Assembly: GCA_018292915.2 (NCBI GenBank)
Contig: JACVVK020000001.1
Coordinates: 4,092,001 to 4,156,000 of the forward strand
DNA from: Batillaria attramentaria
Taxonomy: Eukaryota; Mollusca; Gastropoda; Batillariidae
Reading direction: 5' to 3'
DNA length: 64,000 nt
Shown here: in pieces, positions 62,872-64,000 of the stretch
How positions within the stretch are numbered: the first letter of the stretch is position 1
Layout of the letters: each line of letters starts with the position of its first letter
Translations under genes and position numbers: made by a program
The notes under the pieces: generated by a model
What the model was told of the DNA's origin: nothing
Database searches by the model: none
Seen by the model: only the letters and a program-made list of their open reading frames with translations

Positions 62872-64000
62872 TGCGCGCAGACAAACATCATGTTATTTTG
62901 GTGGGGTTTTTTCAACAAAATGTTAAATGGAATTTTTCATCATAATGCTTTCTGTTTGATGCAGTTTCCTGACTTGCAAGGCCCAACCCTTCCAGGGAAA
63001 ACTGTGCTGAAAAACATGGGCAAAGAGTTCTTGGAGAAACGACGACGTGCCCTTGACAGCTACCTCAGGGTCAGTTTCGTCTTCTGAGAAAGTTACTCAG
63101 ACACTTTCCTCACTTGAACTTACATTTTCTTTTATCAATATTGTTTGTTTTGCTTATGGAAGTCATACCTATGAATTTTGTGTAAATTCATGACAAAGGT
63201 CCAATCCAAATCGGTGTCCCCGCAGAAGTACTCCAGGACAAAATGTTCATGCTCTTTTCGCTTAGAACGTTGCACAGAAAAAAACGGGGGGGGGGGGGGG
63301 GGGGGTAGCTAAAGTAAAAGAGGAAGGAGAAAGTTTTCTGTTTTTGACGCTGTCAGTCAGTCTGAGTGGAATGGCCGAGCTTAAAGCCTCTTCTAAATGA
63401 CTGGGTGTTTGAATCTTTGCAAAGAGGCTCTGACACAGAGTATGGGCAGCAGTTCAGAAGGTGTGGATTTATTTTTCTGTTCATGTTGAGAGAAAGCGCA
63501 GTCCAAGGACATCACTTGAGACTGATGCCTTTTGGGTTTTTTGTTTTTTGTTTTTTTTAACTCCAGGTGTTACTGAAGCCAGATGTGTGGCAGAGAGTTC
63601 CAGGTCTGGAGGAACTCATGACTCAGTTCCTGGCCCCTGGGCTCTGGGAGAAACACAAGTCGGAGTTCTCCAGAAAGGTACAGCCCTCTTATTTTCTTTT
63701 CTGGGGTTGGCATGTGCACAAATATGAATTTTTTTAAGTGCCAGATACAGTTTTGGGCTGTGCATTAGCCATGGGATTATCAAACAGTGATGATGACAAA
63801 GTGGTTTGAACTGCAAGTTGACACCCAGACTGGCGTGTGTGTGTGTGTGTGTTCTCATAGTCATATAGCTATAATTTTTCTTGCTTGCTTTCTCCACAGA
63901 TGGATACATTTGTAAACCCCTTGCGAAATGCCTCCAAGAATGTTGGTAATGCCGTGAAGAGCGTCCCTGATGGTATTGGCAAGGCTCTCACTAACAGAGG
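47880..64000 (+). CDS. SNX13: Sorting nexin 13 (3' partial, 20 exons visible)
   Basis: Membrane-anchored sorting nexin of the TM-PXA-RGS-PX class, known in animals from ER/endosome/lipid-droplet contacts. Coding exons: 47880-48004, 48226-48415, 49787-49908, 50252-50367, 51054-51158, 52089-52177, 52925-53008, 53588-53729, 54172-54278, 54578-54665, 54987-55042, 55592-55708, 56044-56148, 56396-56531, 59871-59914, 61587-61713, 62453-62607, 62965-63069, 63567-63677, 63900-64000 and beyond. About 741 residues are visible. Hydrophobic segments fall within residues 9-55, PXA at about 106-275 ([23 protein letters not shown]), RGS at about 372-505 and PX at about 585-705 ([16 protein letters not shown]). 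The reading stops in the segment after [12 protein letters not shown]. The start ATG follows an acceptor at 47871-47872, so a noncoding 5' exon is expected upstream. The C-terminal nexin domain lies beyond the window. The assignment over SNX14/SNX25 rests on close similarity throughout, especially [10 protein letters not shown] and [10 protein letters not shown]. Confidence 0.95.
49041..49225 (+). mobile_element. tRNA-Arg-like SINE with target duplication in SNX13 intron
   Basis: Full copy with a duplicated CCCCTAAA near its tail. Flanks CAGTCTTATTTTAT (49027-49040) and CAGTGTTATTTTAT (49226-49239) differ by one base. Confidence 0.9.
49787..53729 (+). CDS. SNX13: SNX13 PXA domain exons
   Basis: Six exons (49787-49908 to 53588-53729) encode the PXA (PX-associated) domain: [83 protein letters not shown] and [13 protein letters not shown]. 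The 51054-51158 exon is followed at once by a 5'-truncated retrotransposon in the intron. Confidence 0.93.
51225..51757 (-). mobile_element. 5'-truncated non-LTR retrotransposon with RNase H domain
   Basis: An open frame (51248 to about 51721) encodes [20 protein letters not shown], a typical retroelement RNase H core. A C-terminal CFCG-x7-HILQDC zinc-knuckle-like motif follows, then a stop and a (GAAG)-rich tail. Flanked by GTTGAAACCATACAGGAT (51207-51224) and GTTGAACCATACAGGAT (51758-51774), a target duplication. The element lacks reverse transcriptase and endonuclease, so it is dead. Confidence 0.85.
54350..54515. repeat. (TG)n/(GA)n compound microsatellite
   Basis: In the SNX13 intron between exons 54172-54278 and 54578-54665. 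Confidence 0.95.
54578..56531 (+). CDS. SNX13: SNX13 RGS domain exons
   Basis: Five exons (54578-54665, 54987-55042, 55592-55708, 56044-56148, 56396-56531) encode an RGS-like fold: [28 protein letters not shown] equivalent ([11 protein letters not shown]), [23 protein letters not shown] and [11 protein letters not shown]. It ends DAMSIDD, in phase 1, before a long 3.3-kb intron that contains the 24-bp minisatellite. Confidence 0.93.
55380..55502. mobile_element. hAT-like MITE, copy 2 (internally deleted)
   Basis: Shares CAGTGTTCCTTATTA, ATGTGCGTC, TTTCAGAATCTGACGCAGAG and GGTCAAAGTGACCCTC with copy 1. It is shorter and its right terminus (TAGGAACACAG) is eroded. Lies in the SNX13 intron before exon 55592-55708. 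Confidence 0.7.
56577..57265. repeat. 24-bp minisatellite with higher-order repeat
   Basis: About 28 units of ACTGTGACAGTTTTTACACA plus GACT. A TGTTACATAGACTACCGCGA marker recurs at about 56747, 56991 and 57205 (spacing 244 and 214 bp), showing a larger repeat of about 9-10 units. Because 24 is a multiple of three, both strands stay open; not coding. Confidence 0.92.
62453..63677 (+). CDS. SNX13: SNX13 PX domain exons
   Basis: Exons 62453-62607, 62965-63069 and 63567-63677 encode a phosphoinositide-binding PX domain: [24 protein letters not shown] (Arg pair at about 621-622), [25 protein letters not shown]. The RRYSDF core and proline-rich PxLPGK segment are the expected PX features. Confidence 0.95.

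Overview
The window is animal genomic DNA. It carries intron-rich genes with GT-AG (and one GC-AG) splice sites, very abundant (TG)n, (TGAT)n and (CTT)n microsatellites, and many tRNA-derived SINEs and DNA-transposon relics. The repeat style and the two secreted haem peroxidases suggest a lophotrochozoan, most likely a gastropod mollusc. That placement is inference; no marker gene in the window proves it.

Four protein-coding genes were rebuilt exon by exon, and every junction keeps the reading frame. (1) 957-11870, + strand: the 3' thirteen exons of an animal haem peroxidase whose 5' end lies before the window. (2) 13368-27250, - strand: a complete second haem peroxidase of 15 coding exons and 660 residues with a signal peptide. 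The two peroxidases converge tail to tail and are paralogues. (3) 35822-45817, - strand: complete PGM3 (phosphoacetylglucosamine mutase), 17 exons and 545 residues, of the UDP-GlcNAc pathway. (4) 47880-64000, + strand: the first 20 coding exons of SNX13 (transmembrane - PXA - RGS - PX), running off the right edge. PGM3 and SNX13 are head to head across about 2 kb holding CCAAT and YY1-like motifs.

Between and inside the genes are at least fifteen copies of a tRNA-Arg(TCT)-like SINE, many with clear target-site duplications. There are also 3' pieces of several non-LTR retrotransposons, a poly(A) retroposon with a perfect 18-bp target duplication, hAT-like and mariner/pogo-like MITEs, a foldback element, and a Penelope-type sequence with a hammerhead-ribozyme-like core. 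A family of retroposon 3' ends terminates in variable short repeats and probably seeds many of the microsatellites. The 27.3-35.8 kb interval has no recognisable gene but contains a CpG-rich patch with paired palindromes and CCAAT boxes.

The most interesting signals are a 33-bp tandem repeat that triplicates a splice donor in frame in peroxidase 1, an Asp-to-Ala change at that peroxidase's haem-ester position, decayed exon ghosts beside two real exons, and the hammerhead-like core. I found no obviously novel multi-gene system: the coding content is two peroxidase paralogues and two housekeeping genes.
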